Assembly: GCA_024508675.1 (NCBI GenBank) | Contig: JANINQ010000015.1 | Coordinates: forward strand, 62,001-126,000 | Source: Afipia sp. | Lineage (GTDB): Bacteria > Pseudomonadota > Alphaproteobacteria > Rhizobiales > Xanthobacteraceae | Direction: 5' to 3' | DNA: 64,000 nucleotides | Shown here: one piece after another, positions 1 through 8,740 of the stretch | Position numbering within the stretch: position 1 is the stretch's first letter | How the letters are laid out: every line of letters starts with the position of its first letter | Position numbers and translations under genes: made by a program | The notes under the pieces: generated by a model | What the model was told of the DNA's origin: nothing | Seen by the model: only the letters and a program-made list of their open reading frames with translations | Databases searched by the model: none

Positions 1-728
1 TCTGTCTCCCATGTCGCCTTGGCCCATGCCTCAAACACGCCGGGCGGAATGAGATCAGCCTTCTTGTTTTCCGGCACGTCCTTCAACCAGCGGTCCCTGG
101 CGGAATCCTTGGAGACGAGGCGATAGGCGCCGAGCTTCGGCCACTGCGCCGGAGGCGGTTCGGTACGAATCCACTGCGGCGCGTAGAGCACAAGGCGATT
201 CACCTTGGCGTTGTTCTCGCTGGTGTAGAGGCCGACGGTCGAGGTGCCCCATGACCAGCCCATCACGTTGATCTTCGAGACGCCGCGCTTCTTGAGAATG
301 TAGTCGACGGCGGTGCCGAAATCCTTCGCGGCCACGCGAGTCTGCACGATCGGCTTGTTGTCGCCGGGCGGCTGGCTCATTTCCGGCGGACGCGATGAGC
401 GGCCATAGCCGCGCACGTCCACGAGATAAACGTCGTAACCGCGCGCCGCGATCAGATCCATCATCGACTTGCCCGCGATCGGCAGATCGAACGCGGTCTC
501 CGACGGATAGGTCGCACCGTGGACGTAGAGCAAAATCTTTTCCGGCGCGAACTTGGTCTGTCCGGCGGGATGCTTGTTGCGCACGAAAAGCTGGATGCCG
601 GCGTCGCCGGTCGGAATCATCGTATCCGTTGTGGTCAGCTTGACGTCTTTTGCCTGTGCGCTCATGCCGGTAAACATCGCGCCGGCGGCGAGGCACGCCA
701 ACGCCATTCGGGAAAACCTGCCGATCAT
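1..728 (-). CDS. Alpha/beta hydrolase, secreted (3' end outside window)
   Basis: The reverse strand is open from an ATG at 728 to the window edge (about 242 codons), so the C-terminus is missing. The start follows a strong GGAGG site. The first 25 or so residues form a signal peptide ending near SAQA. An alpha/beta-hydrolase core follows, with an oxyanion-type LYVHG stretch and the nucleophile elbow GWSWGT (Ser in GxSxG). The family includes esterases, haloperoxidase-like enzymes and PHA-synthase-like proteins; the motif alone does not give the substrate. Action in the periplasm is inferred from the signal peptide. Confidence 0.85.
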   Translation of the reverse strand, partial: MIGRFSRMALACLAAGAMFTGMSAQAKDVKLTTTDTMIPTGDAGIQLFVRNKHPAGQTKFAPEKILLYVHGATYPSETAFDLPIAGKSMMDLIAARGYDVYLVDVRGYGRSSRPPEMSQPPGDNKPIVQTRVAAKDFGTAVDYILKKRGVSKINVMGWSWGTSTVGLYTSENNAKVNRLVLYAPQWIRTEPPPAQWPKLGAYRLVSKDSARDRWLKDVPENKKADLIPPGVFEAWAKATWET

Positions 729-965
729 CGAATCCTCCTGCGAACGTTATGTTTGAGCTTGTCGCTCCGGGCGATGTCCGCTCCGCCTGAGCAAGGCGAT
801 GCTAGGCAGATTCGATTTTGATGAGTAGCTGCAGGTTTGGCTGGGCTGGTCCCTGGCAACCGATGGCGACCAGAAACGACAAAGCCGCCTTGCGGCGGCT
901 TGTCATTCGACGGCAACGTACCTGTCGGCCAAGATTCTTAATCGAGTTTCTCGATCGAGAATTTC

Positions 966-1040
<75 letters not shown>

Positions 1041-1418
1041 ATCACAGAGAATGGGCGGGCGCGAAGCGCGCCGCCGGGCAATCCTATGCCAAATGCCGCC
1101 ATGCAATGCAACAGGGCTAGCCCTATTAATTCTGCCCCTCGGTTCCGATGATTTTTCGGCCAAACCGATGTTTTCTCGATGTTTTCGTATGACTTCACGT
1201 CCGCGGCCAGCTGCCGGACCGATTGAAAACGGGCCAAATGACCTCCATCTGTGGCTTTGCGCCGTTTCCGGCCCCGGCCATTGCCAAGGGCGAACGAAAA
1301 TTGCGCCTTCTTGCATATCGGCCATTTGCCGTGCGGCGGATCGAAGCTGCCGGAAATCGCCGGAGGCATGCTAGAAGCAGCTCAACTTTATTCAGAACAT
1401 GCGGCAGGCGAGGATCAC

Positions 1419-2339
1419 GTGACGATAGTCGACCAAGGAACTGGACCCGCGGCGGGAGCGCCAGCGGACCTGATCAAGGACACCACGACCCAGACCTTTG
1501 TGAAGGACGTCATCGAGGAATCGAAGCGACAGCCGGTTCTGATCGACTTCTGGGCGCCCTGGTGCGGACCATGCAAGCAGCTGACTCCGGTGCTGGAAAA
1601 GGCCGTTCGTGCCGCGAAGGGCAAGGTCAAGCTGGTCAAGATGAACATCGACGAGCATCCGGCGATCCCGGGCCAGATGGGCATCCAGTCGATTCCAGCG
1701 GTCATCGCCTTCGTCAACGGCCAGCCGGCCGACGGCTTCATGGGCGCAGTCCCCGAAAGCCAGGTGACCGGCTTCATCGATAAGCTGACCAAGGGCATGC
1801 CTTCGCCGGAAGGCGACATCACCGAAATTCTGCAAGAAGCCGAAGCCGCCATGGCGGCGGGCGACCCGGCCACCGCCGCCTCGATCTATGCCGAGGTGTT
1901 GTCGGTCGATGCCACCAATCTCACCGCGCTGGCCGGCCTGGCCCGTTGCTATGTCACGGCGGGCGCGCTGGAGCAGGCCAAGCAAACGCTGGCCATGGTG
2001 CCGGAGTCCAAGCGCAACGATGCGGCGATTTCCGCCGTGCAAACCATGATCGACCTTGCCGAGCAGGCCAAGGATGTCGGCCCGGTGGCCGAGCTCGAGC
2101 AGAAAGTCGCCGCAAACCCGCTGGATCATCAGGCCCGCTTCGATCTCGCCGTCGCACTCAATGCCGCCGGCAAGCGCGCGGACGCCGCCGGTCACCTGCT
2201 GGAGATCGTCAAGCGCGACCGCAAATGGGACGATGACGGCGCACGCAGGAAACTGGTGCAGTTCTTCGAGGCGTGGGGCCCGGAGGACGACGCGACCGTT
2301 GACAGTCGCAAGCGCCTGTCGACGATCCTTTTCTCGTGA
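1419..2339 (+). CDS. cnoX: Thioredoxin-domain co-chaperone (CnoX/YbbN family)
   Basis: The 306-residue protein has an N-terminal thioredoxin fold with an intact WCGPC redox motif at about residues 48-52, then a helical TPR-like half rich in alanine (from about residue 135). This two-part layout is that of YbbN/CnoX, a redox-linked holdase that hands substrates to GroEL and DnaK. The E. coli protein lacks the double cysteine; alphaproteobacterial members usually keep it. The GTG start at 1419 is preferred to longer in-frame starts (1251, 1371) because homology to the family begins there. The Lon-N-domain gene follows after 33 bases, so the two are probably co-transcribed. Confidence 0.9.
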   Translation: MTIVDQGTGPAAGAPADLIKDTTTQTFVKDVIEESKRQPVLIDFWAPWCGPCKQLTPVLEKAVRAAKGKVKLVKMNIDEHPAIPGQMGIQSIPAVIAFVNGQPADGFMGAVPESQVTGFIDKLTKGMPSPEGDITEILQEAEAAMAAGDPATAASIYAEVLSVDATNLTALAGLARCYVTAGALEQAKQTLAMVPESKRNDAAISAVQTMIDLAEQAKDVGPVAELEQKVAANPLDHQARFDLAVALNAAGKRADAAGHLLEIVKRDRKWDDDGARRKLVQFFEAWGPEDDATVDSRKRLSTILFS

Positions 2340-2372
2340 CGGAGCATTTTGCACCTGAGCTGAGGGACGCGG

Positions 2373-3047
2373 ATGCCGATCAACGCTGAATATCGTGGGC
2401 CCGCCGATCTGCCGAAGGTCATCCCGGTGTTCCCGCTGCCCGGCGCATTGCTGTTGCCGCGCGGACAGATGCCCCTCAATATCTTCGAGCCGCGCTACCT
2501 GCAGATGGTGGACGACGCCTTTCGCGACGGCCACCGCCTGATCGGAATGATCCAGCCCGATGTCACCCATTCCCAGAGCAGCGAGCGGCCGATCCTGTTC
2601 AAGGTCGGCTGTGTCGGGCGGATCACCCAGCTCGCCGAATCCGGCGACGGCCGCTATATCCTCGAACTCACCGGTGTCGCGCGCTTCAAGGTGCTGGAAG
2701 AAAAGACCGTGCTGACGCCCTACCGTCAGTGCAGCGTGGACTTCAGCGCCTTCATCGATGATTTCGTCGCGCGCAAAGGCGAGGACGAGGTGAACCGCAA
2801 GGCCTTGCTGGAGGCGCTGACGCAGTTTCTCAAGGCCAACCAGCTCAAGGTGGACTGGGACGGCATCGAGAGCGCACCGAATGAAGCACTCGTCAATGCG
2901 CTGGCGATGATGTCGCCTTACGGGCCTGCGGAAAAACAGGCCCTGCTCGAAGCGCCGGACCTCAAGACCCGCGCCGAAATCCTGATCGCGGTCACCGAGA
3001 TGGATCTCGCCAAAAAGCAGACCTCCGGCGATCCCCCGCTGCAGTAG
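2373..3047 (+). CDS. LON peptidase N-terminal (substrate-binding) domain protein
   Basis: This 224-residue protein has the LAN/Lon-N domain hallmarks, including IPVFPLPGALLLPRG near residue 17, then LNIFEPRYLQMVDDA and IGMIQP. It has no AAA or protease domain, so it is a stand-alone Lon-N protein rather than a truncated Lon protease. Such proteins are widespread next to thioredoxin genes in this lineage; their exact role is unknown, and peptide or substrate binding is inferred from the Lon domain. It is the distal gene of a likely cnoX operon and converges with the small membrane protein gene only 9 bases away. Confidence 0.85.
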   Translation: MPINAEYRGPADLPKVIPVFPLPGALLLPRGQMPLNIFEPRYLQMVDDAFRDGHRLIGMIQPDVTHSQSSERPILFKVGCVGRITQLAESGDGRYILELTGVARFKVLEEKTVLTPYRQCSVDFSAFIDDFVARKGEDEVNRKALLEALTQFLKANQLKVDWDGIESAPNEALVNALAMMSPYGPAEKQALLEAPDLKTRAEILIAVTEMDLAKKQTSGDPPLQ

Positions 3048-3056
3048 CAATCACGG

Positions 3057-3419
3057 TCAATATCCCGCGATCGCCATCACCACCACGGCGCTCAGCAATA
3101 TCCAGCCGAAGTGCCGGCCGCGCTTGGCCCAGGCATTGGCCGCGGCTGCAAAGGCAAACACCGCCGCCATTGTGACAATGATCCAGTGACGCGCGGCGTC
3201 CGATGCCATCAGCGGCGCCGCGAACAACAGAACGCCTCCGCCGATCCACGCGACCGTTCCAGTCTGCCAGACAAGGCGCAGCAATATTCGAAGCTGCGGA
3301 GGCTCGATGGTGATCCTGCCGTTGCCCGAAGCGAATATTCTCTTTTCGCCGAGTGCGCCGTGAATCAGCGCAACGATAATCGCGAGAGCTCCCGAAAACT
3401 GCAGCAACACATCACGCAT
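3057..3419 (-). CDS. Small integral membrane protein, unknown function
   Basis: A 120-residue hydrophobic protein with about four predicted membrane helices (for example LLQFSGALAIIVALIHGAL, GTVAWIGGGVLLFAAPL, WIIVTMAAVFAFAAAANAW and a C-terminal WILLSAVVVMAIAGY). The ATG at 3419 with GGGAGAG just upstream is preferred over an upstream in-frame start that would run through the operator region. It is divergent from the TetR gene, and both operator palindromes lie in the shared intergenic region, so it is the probable target of that regulator. I do not recognise a named family. Confidence 0.75.
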   Translation of the reverse strand: MRDVLLQFSGALAIIVALIHGALGEKRIFASGNGRITIEPPQLRILLRLVWQTGTVAWIGGGVLLFAAPLMASDAARHWIIVTMAAVFAFAAAANAWAKRGRHFGWILLSAVVVMAIAGY

Positions 3420-3434
3420 CGCGCTCTCCCTTAG

Positions 3435-3452
3435 CCATACATAACTGTATGG
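3435..3452. promoter_or_regulatory. Operator palindrome 1 (TetR target, inferred)
   Basis: The near-palindrome CCATACATAACTGTATGG (arms CCATACA/TGTATGG) lies just upstream of the membrane protein gene. The same word occurs in inverted orientation 30 bases downstream next to the TetR start. Paired copies between a TetR gene and its divergent neighbour are the usual arrangement of an autoregulatory operator. Confidence 0.7.
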
Positions 3453-3481
3453 TGAGATTATCCTGGCGCTGGCGCTTGTCA

Positions 3482-3497
3482 ATACAGTTATGTATGG
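3482..3497. promoter_or_regulatory. Operator palindrome 2 (TetR target, inferred), overlapping tetR start
   Basis: ATACAGTTATGTATGG is the exact reverse complement of bases 3435-3450. It overlaps the ATG at 3494 of the TetR gene, so bound repressor would cover the translation start and probably the promoter. Confidence 0.7.
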
Positions 3498-4081
3498 TGA
3501 AAACGATGAGAACGCCGCCTGCAAAGCGCCGCCCCAGAGCCGACCAGCTCTCCGCGATCGACTGGCTCGATCAGGGCTTGAAAACCCTGACCAAAAGCGG
3601 TTTCACGGCGCTGAAAGCGGAACCGATGGCCAAGGCCATGGGCGTTTCGCGAGGCAGCTTCTACTGGCATTTCGAGGATGTCGCTGCGTTTCACACCGCT
3701 TTGCTCAGGCGCTGGCGCGAGACCATGACCGAGCAGATCATCTCCAGTCTCGAACGATTGCCGGGAAACGAAAGTCCCATCAACGAACTGCTGCGCCGTG
3801 CATTCGGTGGCAACAGACTGCCGCTGGAAATTGCGGTTCGCAGCTGGGCCACGGTCGATCCGGTGGCGCGCGCAGCGGTTCATGCCATCGACAGGCGGCG
3901 GCTGTCCTATATGGAAGCCCAGTTTGCAGCAAAGGGACTTTCGCCGGGCACCGCACAGGCGCGCTCGCAGATTCTCTACTGGGCGTTTCTCGGCTTCACG
4001 CTGTCGGACAAGCCCCTGTCGAAGGCACGGCAGGACGAGATTCTCGATGAGCTGATCAAAATCGCCAATGCACCGGGGTGA
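3494..4081 (+). CDS. TetR/AcrR-family transcriptional regulator
   Basis: A 195-residue protein with an N-terminal helix-turn-helix of TetR type: the stretch from QGLKTLTKSGFTALKAEPM through AMGVSRGSFYWHFEDV contains the conserved GxxxGxxYxHF-like end of helix 3. The remainder is a ligand-binding helical domain that cannot be assigned to an effector. Two starts are possible: ATG 3494, inside operator 2 and lacking a clear ribosome site, or ATG 3506 four codons later. It is divergent from the small membrane protein and likely represses it and itself. Confidence 0.88.
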   Translation: MVKTMRTPPAKRRPRADQLSAIDWLDQGLKTLTKSGFTALKAEPMAKAMGVSRGSFYWHFEDVAAFHTALLRRWRETMTEQIISSLERLPGNESPINELLRRAFGGNRLPLEIAVRSWATVDPVARAAVHAIDRRRLSYMEAQFAAKGLSPGTAQARSQILYWAFLGFTLSDKPLSKARQDEILDELIKIANAPG

Positions 4082-4167
4082 CTGCTGCGACAACAGACCC
4101 TCCGGCCGGTTGCTTCGGACTGCTCCGAATGTGATACAATCGGCCAAGATTGATGTGGAGTTGACTC

Positions 4168-4365
4168 ATGACCTCGCCGTCAGAACGGCCCGAAAGCGGT
4201 GTCGATCCGAAGCTGTTGGAAATCCTGGTGTGCCCGCAGACCAAAGGTCCGCTGGAATTTGACAGCGCGCATCAGGAACTGATCTCGCGGTCCGCCAAGC
4301 TCGCATACCCGATCCGCGACGGCATTCCGATCATGCTGCCGGAAGAAGCGCGCCGGATCGACTGA
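4168..4365 (+). CDS. Trm112 family protein (UPF0434/YcaR-like)
   Basis: A 65-residue protein with the pattern [17 protein letters not shown] and [18 protein letters not shown], typical of bacterial Trm112-like proteins. In other domains Trm112 activates tRNA and protein methyltransferases; the role of the short bacterial form is not established. Only one cysteine remains of the zinc-binding set, so metal binding is unlikely. The next gene (NTF2-like) follows after 55 bases on the same strand. Confidence 0.88.
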   Translation: MTSPSERPESGVDPKLLEILVCPQTKGPLEFDSAHQELISRSAKLAYPIRDGIPIMLPEEARRID

Positions 4366-4420
4366 GCAACGGATATTCGCCGGCCAAGCCGCGCCGGAAG
4401 CTGCACAACGGAGATGCCCG

Positions 4421-4816
4421 ATGCGACCCCACGCTCTCGAACGCTGGCATGAGTTCATCAAGTCGCCTGACGAGAAGGTCCTGTGGGACCTGCTGCATCC
4501 CGACGCCGTGTTTGAAAGTCCCGTCGTTCATACGCCGCAGCGTGGGCGCGACATCACGTTCAAGTATCTGGCCAGCGCGGGAACGGTCCTCGGCGGACCG
4601 GGCTTCAAGTATCTCGGCGAATGGCGCAACGAAAATGGCGCTGTGCTGGAATTCGAGAACGAGGTCGAAGGCATCAAGATCAACGGTGTCGACATCATCA
4701 CGTTCAGCGATGATGGACGCCAGATCACGCATTTCAAGGTGATGGTCCGCCCGCTGAAAGCGATCAACCTGCTGCACCGCCTGATGGGCGAGCAGCTGGC
4801 GAAACTTTCTGCTTAG
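4421..4816 (+). CDS. NTF2-like / SnoaL-like fold protein
   Basis: A 131-residue single-domain protein with the alpha+beta pattern of the NTF2-like superfamily (ALERWHEFIKSPDEKVLWDLL, then strands around DAVFESPVVH, ENEVEGIKINGVDIITF and ITHFKVMVRPLKAI). The fold is used by isomerases, dehydratases and polyketide cyclases, and also by non-catalytic binders; I see no motif that picks one. It probably shares a transcript with the Trm112-like gene and converges on the hydroxylase gene 9 bases downstream. Confidence 0.72.
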   Translation: MRPHALERWHEFIKSPDEKVLWDLLHPDAVFESPVVHTPQRGRDITFKYLASAGTVLGGPGFKYLGEWRNENGAVLEFENEVEGIKINGVDIITFSDDGRQITHFKVMVRPLKAINLLHRLMGEQLAKLSA

Positions 4817-4825
4817 TCTGAAGGG

Positions 4826-6046
4826 CTACAGCGCCTCGCCGCGCAAGAGCCGCGGCACTTCGCCGGACAACCCCGCCGCCTGACGGATAAATGCACTTTT
4901 CAGCGGGGGCACGCGATCGACAAGGCCGAGCCCGATGTCGCGCACCGTGCGCAACAATGTCGACTTGTTCGAGAACAGCATGTTCAGCGAATTGGTCGCA
5001 ACGCCCATCGCCACGGTATCGAACCGCCGCCAGCGCTGATAACGCTCCAGCACGTCGGCCTGTCCCGGATCGATGCCAAGCCGCGCGGCATCGACAATCA
5101 CTTCCGCGAGCGCTGCAGCATCCTTCAGCCCCATGTTGAGGCCCTGCCCTGCGATGGGATGAATGACATGCGCAGCATCGCCGACCAGTGCGAGACGATC
5201 TGCGATAAACGAGCGCGCCACGAAATAGCCGAGCGGAAACGCGCGCGGCTTGTCGAGCGCCTTCACGTCGCCAAGATGAAGACCGAACCGCGTTTCCAGT
5301 TCGCTCTGGAATTCAGTCTCAGGCAAATCAACGATCCGCGCGGCCTCGCGGCGGCTCTCGGTCCAGACCAGCGACGAACGGTTGCCCCTCAGGGGCAGGA
5401 TCGCGAACGGACCTGCGGGAAGAAAATGTTCTTCGGCGCGGCCATGATGATCCCGCTCGTGTCCCACCGTCACGACAATGCCGGACTGATCGTAATCCCA
5501 TCCATGGGTCGCGATGCCTGCGCGCTCGCGCAGCCTGGATTTCGCGCCATCTGCAGCAATCAGAAGACTTGCATCGATGACGCGGCCATCGCTCAGCGTC
5601 ACACGGGTGCCTTCGCCATGCACGTCGTAACCGGAGACGGCGACGGCGTTGAGCTCGATGCCTTCGGCAGCGGCGCGCGCCACCAGCGCATCGATCAGAA
5701 GACGGTTCTCGACCATGTGCGCGAAGGGTTCGCCGGGCTCGACCTCGCCGGCAAAGGTCAGGAACACCGGCCTTGTCGCATCCTCAAGACGGGAGTCGGT
5801 CACCATCATGTCGAGGATCGGCTGCGCTGTCGCAGCCACCTGATCCCAGACGCCAACCACCTCGAACAGGCGGCGGCAGGCCGCGACAATCGCGGACGCG
5901 CGCGGATCGCGGCTCGGTCTCATCGCAAAAGCCGGATCGGCCACGACGACCGGAATGTCGGGGCCAAGCCCCTGCCGCAGCGCCAGCGCCAGTCCAAGAC
6001 CGGCAAAAGCGCCGCCTCCGATCACGATGCTGCGTTGTGACGACAT
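4826..6046 (-). CDS. UbiH/UbiF/VisC/COQ6-family FAD monooxygenase
   Basis: A 406-residue flavoprotein hydroxylase. The N-terminal dinucleotide-binding loop is GGGAFAGLG (about residues 10-18), and the second FAD motif LALVGDAAHVIHPIAGQGLN lies near residues 285-305. This matches the ubiquinone-biosynthesis hydroxylases that add oxygen to the benzoquinone ring. Members cannot be assigned to a ring position by sequence inspection, and alphaproteobacteria often use UbiL or UbiM for more than one step. The AFAG in place of the commoner PVG in the first loop is a mild deviation. Confidence 0.88.
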   Translation of the reverse strand: MSSQRSIVIGGGAFAGLGLALALRQGLGPDIPVVVADPAFAMRPSRDPRASAIVAACRRLFEVVGVWDQVAATAQPILDMMVTDSRLEDATRPVFLTFAGEVEPGEPFAHMVENRLLIDALVARAAAEGIELNAVAVSGYDVHGEGTRVTLSDGRVIDASLLIAADGAKSRLRERAGIATHGWDYDQSGIVVTVGHERDHHGRAEEHFLPAGPFAILPLRGNRSSLVWTESRREAARIVDLPETEFQSELETRFGLHLGDVKALDKPRAFPLGYFVARSFIADRLALVGDAAHVIHPIAGQGLNMGLKDAAALAEVIVDAARLGIDPGQADVLERYQRWRRFDTVAMGVATNSLNMLFSNKSTLLRTVRDIGLGLVDRVPPLKSAFIRQAAGLSGEVPRLLRGEAL

Positions 6047-6223
6047 GACACCCGGACTTTCCTATGTGCAATTCACTTGACCGCTGCCCTTGCTTCAAGC
6101 CCGGCCATGGGGGAAATATGCCCCGAGAATAGGCCCGAAGAGAGGCCTGCGCTGTTTATCAGGGTTTGCGGGCAAGCGGAAACCGCTCCGCAGCCCGAAA
6201 TGCCGAAGATCGGAACATCGTGA

Positions 6224-7108
6224 ATGTCGAAAAGCCTGATTGATCTGTTGTCGATCCTCGATATCGAGCAGCTCGAAGTGAACATGTTTCGCGGCACCAG
6301 CCCCAAGACACGCTGGCAGCGGGTGTTCGGCGGGCAGGTGATCGGTCAGGCTATGGTTGCGGCCTGCCGCACCGTCGAGAATGTCGAGAAGCGATTACCG
6401 CACTCACTCCACTGCTACTTCATCCTGCCGGGCGATCCGCAGATTCCGATCATTTATGAAGTCGAACGGCTGCGCGACGGCAAGAGCTATTCGACGCGGC
6501 GCGTGACCGCGATCCAGCACGGCCACGCGATCTTCTCGATCATGGTGTCGTTCCATGCATTGGAGGAAGAAGCGTTCAATCATCAGGACAGAATGCCGGA
6601 TGTCCCGCCGCCGGAAAAGCTGACCGCGGAAGAAGTCTCCAAGCAGCCGATGTTCAAGGACATGCCGGACTTCATCCGGCGCTACTACGAATCCGATCGG
6701 CCGATCGAGTTGCGTCCGGTAGAGCTTGGCCGCTATTTCGGACAGAAGATCGAGGATGGCCGTATCAATATCTGGATTCGCACGGTCGCAAAGCTGCCGG
6801 ATGATCCGGCGTTGCATATGTGTGCGCTGGCCTACGCCTCCGACTTCTCGCTGCTCGATGCCGCAATGGCGCGCTACGGCCGCACCCTGTTCGACCAGCG
6901 CATGATGCCTGCAAGCCTCGATCACGCGATGTGGTTTCACCGGCCGTTCCGCGCCGACGAATGGCTGCTCTATAGTCAGGACTCGCCAAGCGCGCAGGGC
7001 GGACGCGGCCTCACGCGCGGCATGATCTTCAAGCAGGATGGTACACTCGTGGCCTCCGTCGCACAGGAAGGCTCATTGCGCGAGCGCAAGGAAAAGCCGC
7101 CGGCATAA
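6224..7108 (+). CDS. tesB: Acyl-CoA thioesterase II (TesB)
   Basis: A 294-residue double-hotdog thioesterase that hydrolyses medium- and long-chain acyl-CoA to fatty acid and CoA in the cytoplasm. Recognisable TesB segments are LEVNMFRGTSPKTRWQRVFG, GGQVIGQAMVAA, LHCYFILPGDPQIPIIYEVE, SYSTRRVTAIQHGHAIFSI and, near the C-terminus, DHAMWFHRPFRADEWLLY with SPSAQGGRGLTRG. Length and order fit the family. It is monocistronic, ends inside a GC-rich hairpin and converges on the DUF4339 gene. Confidence 0.95.
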   Translation: MSKSLIDLLSILDIEQLEVNMFRGTSPKTRWQRVFGGQVIGQAMVAACRTVENVEKRLPHSLHCYFILPGDPQIPIIYEVERLRDGKSYSTRRVTAIQHGHAIFSIMVSFHALEEEAFNHQDRMPDVPPPEKLTAEEVSKQPMFKDMPDFIRRYYESDRPIELRPVELGRYFGQKIEDGRINIWIRTVAKLPDDPALHMCALAYASDFSLLDAAMARYGRTLFDQRMMPASLDHAMWFHRPFRADEWLLYSQDSPSAQGGRGLTRGMIFKQDGTLVASVAQEGSLRERKEKPPA

Positions 7109-7118
7109 CCGGCGGCTT
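7094..7118 (+). terminator. GC-rich hairpin spanning the tesB stop codon
   Basis: AAGCCGCCGG pairs perfectly with CCGGCGGCTT across a five-base loop (CATAA) that contains most of the tesB stop codon. The T-run after it is short (TTCT), so it may be a weak intrinsic terminator working on both convergent transcripts. Confidence 0.6.
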
Positions 7119-7147
7119 CTGCCGATCAGTGCACGCGCAGTCGCTGG

Positions 7148-8029
7148 TTACGCCAGCCGGTCCGATGCTGCGAACTGCGACACGTACCAGCGGGAATACC
7201 AGCCCAGCACCCACGGAATCGGGATGATGAATGCCATGCCGATGGCAAACACCAGCGTGCGCCACAGGACTTCAAGCCCGGTCGCGTTGAACGTGATCGC
7301 CCGGCGAGTGCCGGCGATGTTGGCGCAATTCCACCGCATCCAGTAGACGATGACCCACGCCCAACCGATGATGGTGATGAACGACAGCGCCATCAGGACG
7401 TGCCAGCCGATATAGGTCCACGGGCTGCCCACGAATGAAAGTTGCAGCGGCTGTCCGTCTGAGGTGATGTTGGATGTGACCCAGCGCACCAGAAGCCACG
7501 ACAGAAATCCCTGAAGCAGAATGGCGACGAGATCGCTGAGATAAGGCACGCCGGTGATCCGGCCGAGATAGCCTGTCAGCGCGAGCCCGATGAACACGTA
7601 CCAGATATCCAGCGCCTTGCCGGTGAAGCCGAGCTGGCCGCGGCCTGGCACATGGATGCGCGAGATCAGCCAGCCATAGAAGCTCGCCGCCACCCAGGGC
7701 GCCGGAATGATCAGCAGGACGCCAATCACGAACACCAGTGCGCGTCCCAGCATTTCCCAGATGCTGAAGTCTGCCGAAAACGATCCGCCACCATGATCGG
7801 CATAGGCGGATGACATCGAAGCGCCCGGCCGGGGAACGGCGGGCGGCGCACGGCCCGGAGACAGAAGACCCGGGATGTCACCGGCATATTTCCAGTCCTG
7901 CATGCCGTCGGCCCAGACATAGGTGTCGGGCCGGATGTGCCCGCGCGCGATCAGGTCGCGGAATTCCTCTTCGGAATAAGGACCTTCCTGCTTATCTCCG
8001 GCAGCAACAAACCAAGATCGGCCCGGCAT
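7148..8029 (-). CDS. DUF4339 (GYF_2) domain membrane protein with duplicated membrane module
   Basis: 293 residues. Positions 4-55 form a GYF_2/DUF4339 domain (WFVAAGDKQEGPYSEEEF then IRPDTYVWADGMQDW), a cytosolic protein-interaction module. After a proline-rich linker come about six membrane helices. Two parts resemble each other: WEMLGRALVFVIGVLLIIP-APWV near residue 95 and EVLWRTLVFAIGMAFIIP-IPWV near residue 255, suggesting internal duplication of a helix pair. No catalytic motif is visible. It is divergent from glnK with a 244-base gap. Confidence 0.75.
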   Translation of the reverse strand: MPGRSWFVAAGDKQEGPYSEEEFRDLIARGHIRPDTYVWADGMQDWKYAGDIPGLLSPGRAPPAVPRPGASMSSAYADHGGGSFSADFSIWEMLGRALVFVIGVLLIIPAPWVAASFYGWLISRIHVPGRGQLGFTGKALDIWYVFIGLALTGYLGRITGVPYLSDLVAILLQGFLSWLLVRWVTSNITSDGQPLQLSFVGSPWTYIGWHVLMALSFITIIGWAWVIVYWMRWNCANIAGTRRAITFNATGLEVLWRTLVFAIGMAFIIPIPWVLGWYSRWYVSQFAASDRLA

Positions 8030-8273
8030 TGGTGTTTCCTTTGTCTTTTGGGAATTGAAGCGCCGGACCGGTCACAGGACGCGCGTCCTGCAGCGCTGAA
8101 AGAAATTGTCGTCGGTCCCAGCCCCTGAAATGCCGATGCTACAAACGGACCGCGCGCTGCCGCAATGGTTTTCGGCTGCGGCTGCTTATTTTTCTCCCGC
8201 CTTGCCCAAAAAGGGTGCGAAGCGTAAAGACGCATGACGCCGCCGCACTGTTTTTCAGGGACCAAGAGCGACC

Positions 8274-8612
8274 ATGAAGCTGATCACCGCCATCATCAAA
8301 CCCTTCAAGCTTGAAGAGGTCCGTTTGGCCCTCACCGCGATCGGCGTTCATGGCATGACCGTCACCGAGGTGAAGGGCTTCGGCCGCCAGAAGGGTCACA
8401 CCGAGATCTATCGGGGTGCGGAATACATCGTGAACTTCCTGCCCAAGCTGCGGATCGAGATCGCGGTCGGAAGCGATCTTGCCGATCAGGCGGTTCAGGT
8501 CATCACCGCCGGTGCACGCACCGGCCAGATCGGCGACGGCAAGGTTTTTGTTACGCCGATCGAGAATGCCGTGCGCATCCGCACCGGCGAAACCGATAAC
8601 GACGCACTTTGA
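8274..8612 (+). CDS. glnK: Nitrogen regulatory protein P-II (GlnK/GlnB type), copy 1
   Basis: A full-length 112-residue P-II protein: [17 protein letters not shown] at the N-terminus, the T-loop with the uridylylation tyrosine in [11 protein letters not shown] (Tyr-51 region), the B-loop [11 protein letters not shown] and the C-terminal [14 protein letters not shown] trimers sense ATP/ADP and 2-oxoglutarate and signal nitrogen state; GlnK forms block AmtB by inserting T-loops into its pores. The linked amtB starts 128 bases downstream, the classical glnK-amtB unit. It differs from copy 2 mainly in the beta-strand residues around 50-80. Confidence 0.95.
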   Translation: MKLITAIIKPFKLEEVRLALTAIGVHGMTVTEVKGFGRQKGHTEIYRGAEYIVNFLPKLRIEIAVGSDLADQAVQVITAGARTGQIGDGKVFVTPIENAVRIRTGETDNDAL

Positions 8613-8740
8613 TTTTTAAGGATGATCCAGAGCGGTGAAAGCCGTTCTGGCGGGTCATGCTCAAACTGAAATAAGCATCACGACTGCAGCGGTGCATACA
8701 AGATGCCGCACGGTCTTCCTTCCTAGCCGGGGAGATACTC

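Noticed and set aside
1392-3050. 552-residue reverse-strand frame opposite cnoX and the Lon-N gene
   Set aside because: No family-like sequence; it mirrors two well-supported forward genes, and high GC content explains long antisense frames.
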